A model generated the notes under the pieces. The model saw nothing but the letters and a program-made list of their open reading frames with translations, ran no database searches and was not told the origin of the DNA. A program made the position numbers and the translations under genes. From the IMG/VR virus record IMGVR_UViG_3300030090_001544, positions 1-33,049 of that record: DNA of 33,049 bases. One strand, 5' to 3'. The stretch is from a virus. Below are positions 1-8,007 of the stretch, piece by piece. Each line of letters opens with the position of its first letter. Within the stretch, counting starts at the first letter, position 1.

Positions 1-81
1 CCTTCATCGACCAGATCGGTAGTGTGACTGCGCAACTGCGTAGCAGCCGCCATGCCGATACACCACAGATCGACACGCCAC
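1..81. repeat. terminal overlap repeat, left copy
   Basis: These 81 bases recur at 32969-33049 with a single difference (C at 71, T at 33039), a silent third-position change in an Ile codon. The repeat lies inside the capsid gene. It therefore looks like the overlap of a circular or terminally redundant assembly, not a natural terminal repeat, which would break the capsid gene in a linear genome. The mismatch suggests strain variation among the assembled molecules. Confidence 0.93.
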
Positions 82-755
82 ACCAGAGGCGTCGTCTTTC
101 AATTGCATCATACGAATTTGCCGACCTGATTGATGACCAGGACAAGGTGCGTATGTTGATCGACCCGACATCAAGCTATGCCCAAGCTGCTGCCGCAGCG
201 ATGGGACGCGCTATGGATGATGTCATTATCACCGCTGCACTTGGAACTGCCAATACTGGCGAAACAGGTTCCGGTTCAGCAACCTTGGATGCCACCAACA
301 ACATGGTTGGCTCTTCATCGTCAAACGATGGTCTGACTATCGCAAAGCTCACTGAAGCCAAGCGCAAGATGGACCTGAACGACGTTGATCCTTCAATCCC
401 ACGCTACATTGCTGTAGGGCCAAAGCAGATCGAAGACCTGCTTGGTACAACGCAGGTAACGTCATCGGATTTCAATACAATCAAGGCGCTGGTTCAAGGT
501 GATGTGGATACCTTTATGGGCTTCCAGTTCATCATGACCAATCGTCTGGACATTGATTCCAATGACATTCGCTCCTGCTTTGCATGGGCTGAAGATGGTA
601 TCACTCTTGGTATTGGCAAAGATGTCCAAGCTAGGATTGATGAGCGCAACGACAAAGGTTATGCGACCCAGGTTTACTACTGCATGGACATCGGTGCTGT
701 GCGGATGGAAGAAGCCAAGGTTGTCAAAATCTTCTGTGACGAAACCCCAGACTAA
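1..755 (+). CDS. major capsid protein, C-terminal part (gene continues from the window end)
   Basis: The frame is open from base 3 and enters without a start codon. Joined to 32845-32968 it gives one 879-base gene and a 292-residue protein. It would form the icosahedral shell. The residues around the junction (FIDQIG, SSRHADTPQIDTP, RRRLS, then DLIDDQDKVRMLIDPTS and the AAAAMGRAMDD helix) match the capsid family I know from marine podoviruses. The position just after the scaffold gene and before a decoration-like gene agrees. A GTG at 24 could be mistaken for a start but lies in mid-protein. A good ribosome site (GAGAGGAGG) precedes the true ATG at 32845. Capsid identity rests on recalled family similarity and gene order. 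Confidence 0.88.
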   Translation, partial: FIDQIGSVTAQLRSSRHADTPQIDTPHQRRRLSIASYEFADLIDDQDKVRMLIDPTSSYAQAAAAAMGRAMDDVIITAALGTANTGETGSGSATLDATNNMVGSSSSNDGLTIAKLTEAKRKMDLNDVDPSIPRYIAVGPKQIEDLLGTTQVTSSDFNTIKALVQGDVDTFMGFQFIMTNRLDIDSNDIRSCFAWAEDGITLGIGKDVQARIDERNDKGYATQVYYCMDIGAVRMEEAKVVKIFCDETPD

Positions 756-769
756 GAGAGGAGTAGGTT

Positions 770-1279
770 ATGGCTAATGTAAATACGACTCTCGTATCCA
801 ACCTTCTGGCGCTGCCACAAGTGGCATCTCCTGCAAGGACTTTGCACGGCACAAAGCGTGTTGCAATGGGGACAATCGCACTGGCCGCTGGCGATCTTTC
901 TGCCAGCGACACAGTGATGCTTGCTCCTATTCCTTCAAACGCAGCAATCGTGAGCATCAAACTTTTCAACGATGATCTCGATTCTGGCACAACCAACACC
1001 TGTGATGTTGGCATTTACTCAGAGAGCGACGGCACTTTCACCGCGCTTGATGATGATGCCTACGCATCTGCAATCACAGACCTTCGCGCTGCGGTGGGTG
1101 GTGTTGGCACAGATGTCACGTTTGAAGCGCGTAACATCAACCTGCTTGGTCAGCGAGTATGGGAGGATGCGGGTCAAACCTCAGACCCAGGTGGATACCT
1201 GTTTATCGGTCTGCTGTTTGATGCAGCGGGTGACACCGCAGGCGACCTTTCATTCGTGATTGAGTATGTCGTGAACTAA
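770..1279 (+). CDS. head decoration-like or minor structural protein downstream of capsid
   Basis: A 169-residue protein starting 15 bases after the capsid stop, with a strong ribosome site (AGAGAGGAG) before the ATG. It is rich in Ala, Gly, Thr and Asp with alternating hydrophobic residues, as in a beta-rich structural domain. It has no signal peptide, membrane segment or catalytic motif. It begins MANVNTTLVSNLL and ends with a hydrophobic strand (FVIEYVVN). Proteins of this size and composition directly after the capsid gene are often head decoration or stabilisation proteins. The exact role is inferred from position only. The hairpin at 1288-1305 closes this part of the transcript. Confidence 0.6.
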   Translation: MANVNTTLVSNLLALPQVASPARTLHGTKRVAMGTIALAAGDLSASDTVMLAPIPSNAAIVSIKLFNDDLDSGTTNTCDVGIYSESDGTFTALDDDAYASAITDLRAAVGGVGTDVTFEARNINLLGQRVWEDAGQTSDPGGYLFIGLLFDAAGDTAGDLSFVIEYVVN

Positions 1280-1287
1280 ACAAAAGG

Positions 1288-1305
1288 GGGGGCGGCACCG
1301 CCCCC
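1288..1305 (+). terminator. GC-rich hairpin after the capsid/decoration genes
   Basis: GGGGGCG pairs with CGCCCCC around a GCAC loop, a 7-bp stem. It lies 9 bases after the stop of the decoration-like gene and is followed by a pyrimidine stretch (TCTTACTT), not a clean T-run. It is probably a partial terminator or RNA stabiliser that lets the capsid genes be expressed more than the tail genes. Confidence 0.6.
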
Positions 1306-1332
1306 TCTTACTTGCAAAGGGGTGACATTGCT

Positions 1333-1929
1333 ATGCCTTCCGTGGTCGATATTTGTAACGAGGCGATGGACCTGTTGGGCGCTGCAACTATCACTGCCCT
1401 GACAGAAAACTCCAAAGAAGCCAGATTGTGTAACCGCCGGTTTGAAACCGTGCGTGACTCTGTTCTCCGCGCTCACCCTTGGAACGTAGCCATCACCCGT
1501 GCAACGCTTGCCAAAGACTCCGCTACACCCGCCTTTGGATTTACCAGCCAGTTTACTTTGCCGACAGACCCGTTCTGTTTGCGTGTTTTGTCTTTCTTCA
1601 ATAGTAACGTGGACAGCGACATAGCTGCCTACGACACACAGGTCATGTTCAAGGTCGAGGGACGGAAGATACTCAGCGACGAAGACACATGCCAGATTGT
1701 GTATATCGCCAGAGTAGAAGACACAGAGTTGTTCGACTCCCTGCTATCTAGCTCTATTGCACACAAACTTGCATCTGAAACAGCGTATGCAATCACCGGC
1801 AGCACCAGTGTTGCGCAAGGCATGCAACAGCTTTACGAGTTACGCTTGCGTGAGGCTAGATCAATAGATGCTATGGAGGGCATGCCCGATAAGATCATTG
1901 CTGATGATTTTGTGAATATAAGGTTCTAG
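1333..1929 (+). CDS. tail tubular protein A-like (T7 gp11-type adaptor)
   Basis: A 198-residue protein from the ATG at 1333. An in-frame upstream start at 1312 lacks a good spacing, whereas AAAGGGG lies about 12 bases before 1333. The N-terminus (MPSVVDICNEAMDLLGA) and the central stretch (NRRFETVRDSVLRAHPWN) are the signature I associate with T7 gp11-like proteins, which form the ring between portal and tail nozzle. A C-terminal helix is followed by an Asp-rich end. It sits one base before the tail tubular protein B gene, the usual order. It should act in the assembled tail, not in metabolism. Confidence 0.82.
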   Translation: MPSVVDICNEAMDLLGAATITALTENSKEARLCNRRFETVRDSVLRAHPWNVAITRATLAKDSATPAFGFTSQFTLPTDPFCLRVLSFFNSNVDSDIAAYDTQVMFKVEGRKILSDEDTCQIVYIARVEDTELFDSLLSSSIAHKLASETAYAITGSTSVAQGMQQLYELRLREARSIDAMEGMPDKIIADDFVNIRF

Positions 1930-1930
1930 G

Positions 1931-4348
1931 ATGGCGCGTGTTTCAACTATTGTCACAAACTTTCAAGCCGGTGAGTTTTCACCACGTTTGGAAGGGCGCA
2001 TAGATTTACAGAAATATAGCTCTGGCGCACAAAAGCTAGAGAACATGCTCATCTTTCCGCAGGGCGGCATTACTCGTCGTCCTGGCACTAAGTTTGCTGG
2101 TCAGTCAAAAGATGGCGGCAAAGTACGTCTGATTAACTTTGAGTTCAGTGATGAGCAAGCGTATGTGCTGGAGTTTGGTGCAAACTACATACGTTTTTTC
2201 AAAGATGGCGGCATACTGACCGAGGCAACCAAAACAATCACAGGTGCTACAGCAGCCAACCCTGTTGTCATAACGTCAAACTCTCATGGATTCAGCAACG
2301 GTGACAGGGTGTTTATATCAAGCGTTGCTGGCATGGTTGAACTGAACAATCGTGAGTTCACGGTAGCCAATCAAACTACAAACACTTTTGAACTGTCGGG
2401 CATTAACGGCAGTGCGTTCACGGCGTACAGCAGTGGCGGTGCCGCTGGCAAGATAGTTGAGGTGACCACTACATATAGTGTAACAGAAATATTTGAACTA
2501 AATCATGTGCAGTCAGCAGATGTTTTGTTCTTGGCTCACAAAGACCATGAGCCTGCAAAGCTGACGAGGCTGACAACTACCAGTTTCAGCTTGGCCGACA
2601 TAGATTTTATTGATGGGCCGTATGAAGATGAAAATTCAACAACAACCACGATTACTGCAAGTGCTAACACTGGCACAGTGACTTTGACTGCATCGGCTGA
2701 TTTGTTTGATGCGTCTAAAGATGTTGGATCGCTTTTTAGATTTAGAGATGTCATTGAGGTGTCTCACAGTGAGTGGGATACAAGCGATCAATATTCACAG
2801 AATGACATCATTCACTTCAATGGCAACGTCTACAAAAAGACTGACGCAGGCACCAATGAAGCAACAGGCGCACAGGCTCCAGTGCATCTTTCCGGCTCAG
2901 AGGTTTACGGGAATCATACTTGGCAGTATCAGCATAGCGGCACAGGTTTTGTAAAAATCACCGCCGTCACAAATGCAACTACGGCTACCGCGGTGGTGCA
3001 GAACAGCGGAACTAACAGTCTTATCAATGACTTAGTTCTACCGGCCAATGCAACGGCAGGCACAACTCGTTGGTCGCGTGGTGCGTTTAGCATCCGCAAT
3101 GGTTTTCCTAGAGCGATTGCGTTCTTTGAGGAGCGTTTGTTTTTTGCTGGCACAACAGCGCAGCCGCAAACAATCTTTGGTTCTGTCACGGCTGACTTTG
3201 AGAATCACACCCCTGGCACTGTCGATGACAACGCAATAAATGTAACGATTGCATCGGATTCCGTGAATGTCATCAAGCACATGATACAGGGACGTTTCTT
3301 GCAAATCCTGACATCTAGCGCAGAGTTTACGATGTCTGGTGGCACAGGCACGCAACCAATCACACCAACAAACGTCAATGTTTTGCGAGAAACTACTTTC
3401 GGATCATCCAACGTTCGCCCGATACGCGCTGGCTCTAGCACTATCCTTATCCAGAAAGGGCAGGAGAAGGTCAAAGAGGTCACGTTTGATTTAGATACTG
3501 ATGGTCTAGTTGGACGCGATCTCACCATCTTGGCAGAACATCTAGCGCGTGGTGGTCTTACCGATATGATCTGGCAGCAAGAGCCAGAGCTAATTCTTTG
3601 GTTTGTGCGTGCTGACGGTGTTTTGATTGGGCTGTCTTATGACCCACAGAACCAAACAGTAGGGTGGCACACTCATCCTATCGGCAACAGTGGCGTGGTC
3701 GAAAGCATTACTGCCATCCCATCAGGTGAAGAAGACCAAGTCTATCTGTCAGTAAAGCGCACCATCAACAGTGCGACTGTGCGCCATATCGTGTTCATGG
3801 AAAAAATCGAGTTTGGCAGCGATGTATCAGATGCGTTCTTTGTTGACTCCGGCCTGACATACGATAGCAGCGCAACGACCACCATCACTGGACTGAATCA
3901 CCTTGAGGGGGAGACAGTGCAAATTCTTGCGGATGGTTCTGCGCACGCGAACAAAACTGTCTCAGGTGGCGCTATAACACTGGATCGCAGCGCCTCTACG
4001 GTGCATGTAGGCTACTCCTTTGACTCTAAGGTACAAACCCTGCGGATGGAGGGTGGAGCCGATGATGGCGTCTCTCAGGGCAAAATAAAGCGTATTCACG
4101 GTGTGACGGTGCGGTTCTTGGATACAGTTGGTGCAGAGCTTGGCCCAGATGAAAACAATCTTGATCGTTTGCCGTTCCGCGATAGTTCGATGAATATGGA
4201 CACAGCCATACCGATGTTTGATGGCGACAAAGAGATATCCTTTCCATCTGGCTACGATAATGATGCGAGGGTGTTTATCCAGCAATCTCAACCGCTGCCG
4301 ATGACAGTATTGGCAGTGATGCGGAGGTCAAACACTTTCGATGCTTAG
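1931..4348 (+). CDS. tail tubular protein B-like nozzle protein with a carbohydrate-binding-type insert
   Basis: An 805-residue protein. The opening (NFQAGEFSPRLEGRIDLQKY, then FPQGGITRRPGTKF) is the hallmark of T7 gp12-type tail nozzle proteins. An insert at about residues 277-340 has the pattern W, Y, D-I-I-x-x-N-G-x-x-Y and a later W, as in short chitin-binding (CBM5/12) modules, so it may touch host surface sugars. Other beta-rich, Thr/Ser-rich inserts lie near residues 100-180. It starts one base after the gp11-like stop, and its 3' end overlaps the next gene by 8 bases. The length is close to T7 gp12 (794 residues). The CBM assignment is from pattern only. Confidence 0.85.
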   Translation: MARVSTIVTNFQAGEFSPRLEGRIDLQKYSSGAQKLENMLIFPQGGITRRPGTKFAGQSKDGGKVRLINFEFSDEQAYVLEFGANYIRFFKDGGILTEATKTITGATAANPVVITSNSHGFSNGDRVFISSVAGMVELNNREFTVANQTTNTFELSGINGSAFTAYSSGGAAGKIVEVTTTYSVTEIFELNHVQSADVLFLAHKDHEPAKLTRLTTTSFSLADIDFIDGPYEDENSTTTTITASANTGTVTLTASADLFDASKDVGSLFRFRDVIEVSHSEWDTSDQYSQNDIIHFNGNVYKKTDAGTNEATGAQAPVHLSGSEVYGNHTWQYQHSGTGFVKITAVTNATTATAVVQNSGTNSLINDLVLPANATAGTTRWSRGAFSIRNGFPRAIAFFEERLFFAGTTAQPQTIFGSVTADFENHTPGTVDDNAINVTIASDSVNVIKHMIQGRFLQILTSSAEFTMSGGTGTQPITPTNVNVLRETTFGSSNVRPIRAGSSTILIQKGQEKVKEVTFDLDTDGLVGRDLTILAEHLARGGLTDMIWQQEPELILWFVRADGVLIGLSYDPQNQTVGWHTHPIGNSGVVESITAIPSGEEDQVYLSVKRTINSATVRHIVFMEKIEFGSDVSDAFFVDSGLTYDSSATTTITGLNHLEGETVQILADGSAHANKTVSGGAITLDRSASTVHVGYSFDSKVQTLRMEGGADDGVSQGKIKRIHGVTVRFLDTVGAELGPDENNLDRLPFRDSSMNMDTAIPMFDGDKEISFPSGYDNDARVFIQQSQPLPMTVLAVMRRSNTFDA

Positions 4349-4763
4349 GCTGCGTCCATTTAAAATTGATGATGTATTCAAGGTGCAACTTGACTATGAC
4401 CTGCCGCGTGAGGGGCGTTGCGGCTTGGTTGAGCATCCAAACATTGATGCGTTCACGCTTGAAGATGACGACGAGATACTTGCAGTTGGTGGGGCGCATA
4501 TCATGTGGCCTGGAGTGGCAGAGGCTTGGGTTCTGGTATCGCCAAGCGGCAAACAGCATGGGCGCTTGTTCGCACGTTATGCAAAACGTCGTTTTGAAGG
4601 TATGCTGAAAGAGAATCATATAAGAAGGATGCAGGCCACCATCCATGTTACAGATGAGCCAGCGATGCGTTTTGTTGAATGGCTTGGGTTTGAGAAGGAA
4701 GGCTTGATGCGTAAGTACGGTGTAGAGGGTGAAGACTACATCAGAGTAGCGAGGATAGCGTAA
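4341..4763 (+). CDS. GNAT-fold protein in the gp13 (internal virion protein A) position
   Basis: A 140-residue protein with an acetyltransferase-like plan: a strand-turn start (MLRLRPFKIDDV), a mid hydrophobic strand pair (EILAVGGAHIMWPGVAEAWVLVSP), and the C-terminal turn RFVEWLGFEKEGLMRKYG, typical of GNAT proteins (WLGFxxEG). T7 gp13, encoded in the same place, is known to resemble GNATs, so this may be a virion assembly protein without enzyme activity. The acetyl-CoA pyrophosphate loop is degenerate (SPSGKQHGRL instead of Q/RxxGxG/A). It overlaps both neighbours (8 bases and 1 base), so expression is coupled. Confidence 0.75.
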   Translation: MLRLRPFKIDDVFKVQLDYDLPREGRCGLVEHPNIDAFTLEDDDEILAVGGAHIMWPGVAEAWVLVSPSGKQHGRLFARYAKRRFEGMLKENHIRRMQATIHVTDEPAMRFVEWLGFEKEGLMRKYGVEGEDYIRVARIA

Positions 4764-5269
4764 TGGAACCAGGAACTATTGCAGCGGCGGCAAGTGTTGC
4801 CCAAGGAGTCCTGGGTTTCAAAGGCAATCGCGCTATGGCCAAGCAAGCGCGACAGATCGGGGAGTATCAGGCGCAAGTTGAAGAAAACAACCTGGTCTTG
4901 ACGCAACGCGCTAGGGCGCAGCAAGAGGCATCTATTCGTGCAGGCGCAGAGAGGTTGCGTGGATTGCAACGAACTGCCACCGCAAAGTCCGGTGTGCAAA
5001 TGTCTGGTAGCCCCTTACAGGCAATGGCGGACACATATTTCAGCACGGAACGTGACGCTCAAAGGGTGCAGTATGCGGCATCAGTAGAGGCTGCACGAGC
5101 AGAGGGTGCAGCAGCGATGCGTCGGCTTGAGGGTCAGTCCCGCGCAGCAGGCGCAAAACTCGCGGCGTTGCAAAGTTTGCTTGGAGCCGCCTCTGGCTAT
5201 GCGTCTGCGCAGCAAGCTCAACAATCATATGATCTACAGGTCAGTGCTTATGAAAGGGATTTAGCTTAG
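4763..5269 (+). CDS. internal virion protein B-like (gp14-type)
   Basis: A 168-residue, Ala/Gln/Arg-rich, mostly helical protein. It opens with a hydrophobic Ala/Gly stretch (GTIAAAASVAQGVLGF), followed by long charged helices with the SGVQMSGSPLQAMADTY turn common to gp14-like ejection proteins of marine podoviruses. It has no catalytic motif. It lies between the GNAT-like gene and a 912-residue core protein, the order gp13-gp14-gp15. The ATG shares one base with the preceding stop. The likely role is an outer-membrane-inserted part of the DNA ejection channel, inferred from T7. Confidence 0.72.
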   Translation: MEPGTIAAAASVAQGVLGFKGNRAMAKQARQIGEYQAQVEENNLVLTQRARAQQEASIRAGAERLRGLQRTATAKSGVQMSGSPLQAMADTYFSTERDAQRVQYAASVEAARAEGAAAMRRLEGQSRAAGAKLAALQSLLGAASGYASAQQAQQSYDLQVSAYERDLA

Positions 5270-8007
5270 TGCCAAAAATACCTCTTTATAACAAAGGTCT
5301 TGGACCCACTGTCGATCTTGCTACAGGCCAGCTTGGCACCAGTGTTGACGCACAGGCTCTGTCTTCTCCTGCAAGGCAGTTAGCTGCTCTGGGCGAAACC
5401 ATAGGCAAGGCGGGTCAAACCTTTGCACAAAACCAAATTAACTATAACTCTCGCAAGGCAAGAATAGATTTTGAGTTTGAGAAAGCTGAACAGAACAGAG
5501 AAGCGCGAAAGATCGCAGACGAGCTTAGTCGTAAGTACGATGAGCAAGCCAGTGATTTCAATCTGAACAATCTCACGACTTACACAACGACAGATGTAGC
5601 GGCAAACGCCTTCAACATTGCGATTACAGATTCGGCAAGGCAGGAGATATCTGAGCTTGTCGTGACTGATCGTCAACGCACTTTGATTGAATCAAAGGTT
5701 TTGAACAGCCTTGCCCCCAAACTTTCTGACGCAAAAAAGAACGCTTACATCCACGGCACTAATGAAAGCGTCAGATCGCATGATGCAAGTTTTGCAAAGA
5801 TGCTTCAAAACATACAACCTGACGACAATTTTGAAGAGTTAGCAGCAAAAGTTCAAGACGCACAAGAAGAAGCAAACATCTTGATTGCTAACGGTGGCAC
5901 TCCAGCGGTGTTGCCATCAAATATTGAGGCTGCTGTCTTAGGAACATTTGTGCAAACAAGCATAGCAGCGGCAGTAGACTTAGAGCGTTTAGACCAGTTA
6001 GCAAAGACGATTCCTGCTTTGGCTGTGCCTAACGCTGTAAGGAAAACTCTTAGGAGCGATATCAGAGTAAGAAGGACAGCTATCATTGCTGAAAATGCAG
6101 AGGCTATTCAGGGGTATATCAACAAACTAGATTTGCGCGATTTCTCATCAGAGGATTTAGAGGATACCGCACAGCAGATACGAGATGGCAACGATGTTGT
6201 CACGTTGATGTTTGAGGTTCCAGACCCAGACGGGAATAAAGTAGTTGCGCGTCAAATAGATTTGACCGGCGCAACAGAGGGTCAAAGAGGCAATGTCATA
6301 AGTTTGCTGGATGCCGCTGCTGAGAAAAAGGAGAGAGAAGAAGAAGTCGCCTTGGTGGACACCGTAAAGACAGCGGCTGATGGTCTTTCTTTGACGCAGC
6401 TAGTAGATGAAATTGATCTTGCAAAAAAGGGAGAGGGTTTAGCAGAAGGCACAGAGGGTGTTGTGCGGTCTAGCATTTTGACTGCGCTGGAGTCTGAGTT
6501 TAACGAAAGAAAACCGCAAGTTGAGGCCCAAATCACATCTAATATGAAGAGAATACTAGACAACATCACTCGCCGTAACGGTTTGATAACTGACGAAACG
6601 CAAGATTTCATAGATCAAACAGCAGCGTTGTATCGCGAACTTGGACAAGATGTTGAGGCGGCTGATTTCTCAAATACTGTAAAAGCAACCGTAAATGCGG
6701 GAGAAATATTTTCAAACATACAGTTTGCAAGTCCAACAGCAAACAAAGAGGCAGTTGACGCGCTTGCAAAGAAGGTTGAAGGCCAAGCAGTTGACGCGCC
6801 CGTGAGGGCTTCTATCACTCAAGCATCTTTAATCAAAATGATTGAAAAGAGAGATAAGGAGATGAAAAATGATCCTGTGCGCTATCTCACACGCGAAAAG
6901 GGTGAGCTTTCAATCGACGAGGTAATCGCTCTCCAAAGAACTATGGGAGTTGCAGAGGTAGATATCAGGGTCACTGATAATGCCACCATCCTTTCATTTA
7001 GGAACGAATACGATCAGGCAGAAACCTATGATGCAAAAGCAGAGGTGCTTGAAAACTTTATTGGACAGTTTGGTGTAAACCAGGCGAGGGTCATGCGGCA
7101 TCTCACCAAAACTAAAGCCATCAGTCTGGTCGATAATGTTATTGCTAGTCTTGGCAGCAACAATATTTATGCAAAAGCTGTGTTTCTTGGAAATCAACCA
7201 GAGGGTGTTGAAAGAGCGGCACAAACCGTTGCTAAGGGGGGGCTTGGTTCTACAGCCCTTGCGGAGTTGCGGGTCGGCGCAAATGAACGTATGAGAGAAT
7301 ATTCTTCAAGCATCATAGGTGGCGTTCTCACGGACGGTGTTTTGGGCGGTGGCGTGCAGGATGGACGCACCTCTCATGTAACAGGCATGGAAGATATTGT
7401 CGTTAACACAGCGGCTTACATACAAATGGCTGACAGAGCAATTAGTTCTGATGATGCACTTGATGCTGCGTTTGAGGCAGTGATAGGCAATCAATATGTG
7501 TTCTCAGACATCAATGGTACGTCTGTGCGATTTGAGTCATCGCTTGAGGGCGACTATGTCGGCATGACAGGCTTGCTGGAGTTTTCTCTCACTCAAAGCG
7601 AAGACTATTTAAGGTCGGTGGTTGCACCGCCCCAGCGTCGAGAAGGTGAGTCAGATCAAGACTTTGAAGACAGATCAAATGAATATTTCAGTGACCTTGC
7701 GCAACGCGGAACTTGGCGAACAACGGTAGACAATCAAGGCTTGTTTATGGTGGATCAGCTTGGTGGTCTAGTTGAACTGTTGGAACCAGAAGACAGTGAC
7801 GAGCCTTTTGCTGCTTTTGTTTTTACCAGCATGGATCAAGTGCAAAATCTACTTGCGAAAGAAAGGGCTTTTAACGCCCAAAAAATCGATAAAAAAAGAG
7901 CCGAGTTGGTAAGAATGGGTTATGCAGTAGACCCAGCAACATTGACTGATAGAAGCGCTTTGAGAAAGTGGCGAGAGTTGACATTTGCTGAAGGCCCGTT
8001 GTTCTGA
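5269..8007 (+). CDS. internal virion protein C-like (gp15-type) core protein
   Basis: A 912-residue, highly charged, helical protein with a GTG start sharing one base with the preceding TAG. It opens MPKIPLYNKGLGPTVDLATGQLG and continues as long Asp/Glu/Lys/Gln-rich helices with no membrane segment. T7 gp15 (747 residues) is a periplasmic tube of the ejectosome, and the position here, third in the ejection series, is the same. I see no lysozyme or transglycosylase motif. The C-terminus is again helical (FTSMDQVQNLLAKERAFNAQ). The one-base stop/start overlap at 8007 joins it to the next gene. Confidence 0.7.
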   Translation: MPKIPLYNKGLGPTVDLATGQLGTSVDAQALSSPARQLAALGETIGKAGQTFAQNQINYNSRKARIDFEFEKAEQNREARKIADELSRKYDEQASDFNLNNLTTYTTTDVAANAFNIAITDSARQEISELVVTDRQRTLIESKVLNSLAPKLSDAKKNAYIHGTNESVRSHDASFAKMLQNIQPDDNFEELAAKVQDAQEEANILIANGGTPAVLPSNIEAAVLGTFVQTSIAAAVDLERLDQLAKTIPALAVPNAVRKTLRSDIRVRRTAIIAENAEAIQGYINKLDLRDFSSEDLEDTAQQIRDGNDVVTLMFEVPDPDGNKVVARQIDLTGATEGQRGNVISLLDAAAEKKEREEEVALVDTVKTAADGLSLTQLVDEIDLAKKGEGLAEGTEGVVRSSILTALESEFNERKPQVEAQITSNMKRILDNITRRNGLITDETQDFIDQTAALYRELGQDVEAADFSNTVKATVNAGEIFSNIQFASPTANKEAVDALAKKVEGQAVDAPVRASITQASLIKMIEKRDKEMKNDPVRYLTREKGELSIDEVIALQRTMGVAEVDIRVTDNATILSFRNEYDQAETYDAKAEVLENFIGQFGVNQARVMRHLTKTKAISLVDNVIASLGSNNIYAKAVFLGNQPEGVERAAQTVAKGGLGSTALAELRVGANERMREYSSSIIGGVLTDGVLGGGVQDGRTSHVTGMEDIVVNTAAYIQMADRAISSDDALDAAFEAVIGNQYVFSDINGTSVRFESSLEGDYVGMTGLLEFSLTQSEDYLRSVVAPPQRREGESDQDFEDRSNEYFSDLAQRGTWRTTVDNQGLFMVDQLGGLVELLEPEDSDEPFAAFVFTSMDQVQNLLAKERAFNAQKIDKKRAELVRMGYAVDPATLTDRSALRKWRELTFAEGPLF

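Noticed and set aside
1-81. Natural direct terminal repeat of a T7-like genome
   Set aside because: Such repeats lie in noncoding or gene-end DNA. Here the repeat is in mid-capsid gene and joining it restores the gene, so an assembly overlap explains it better.
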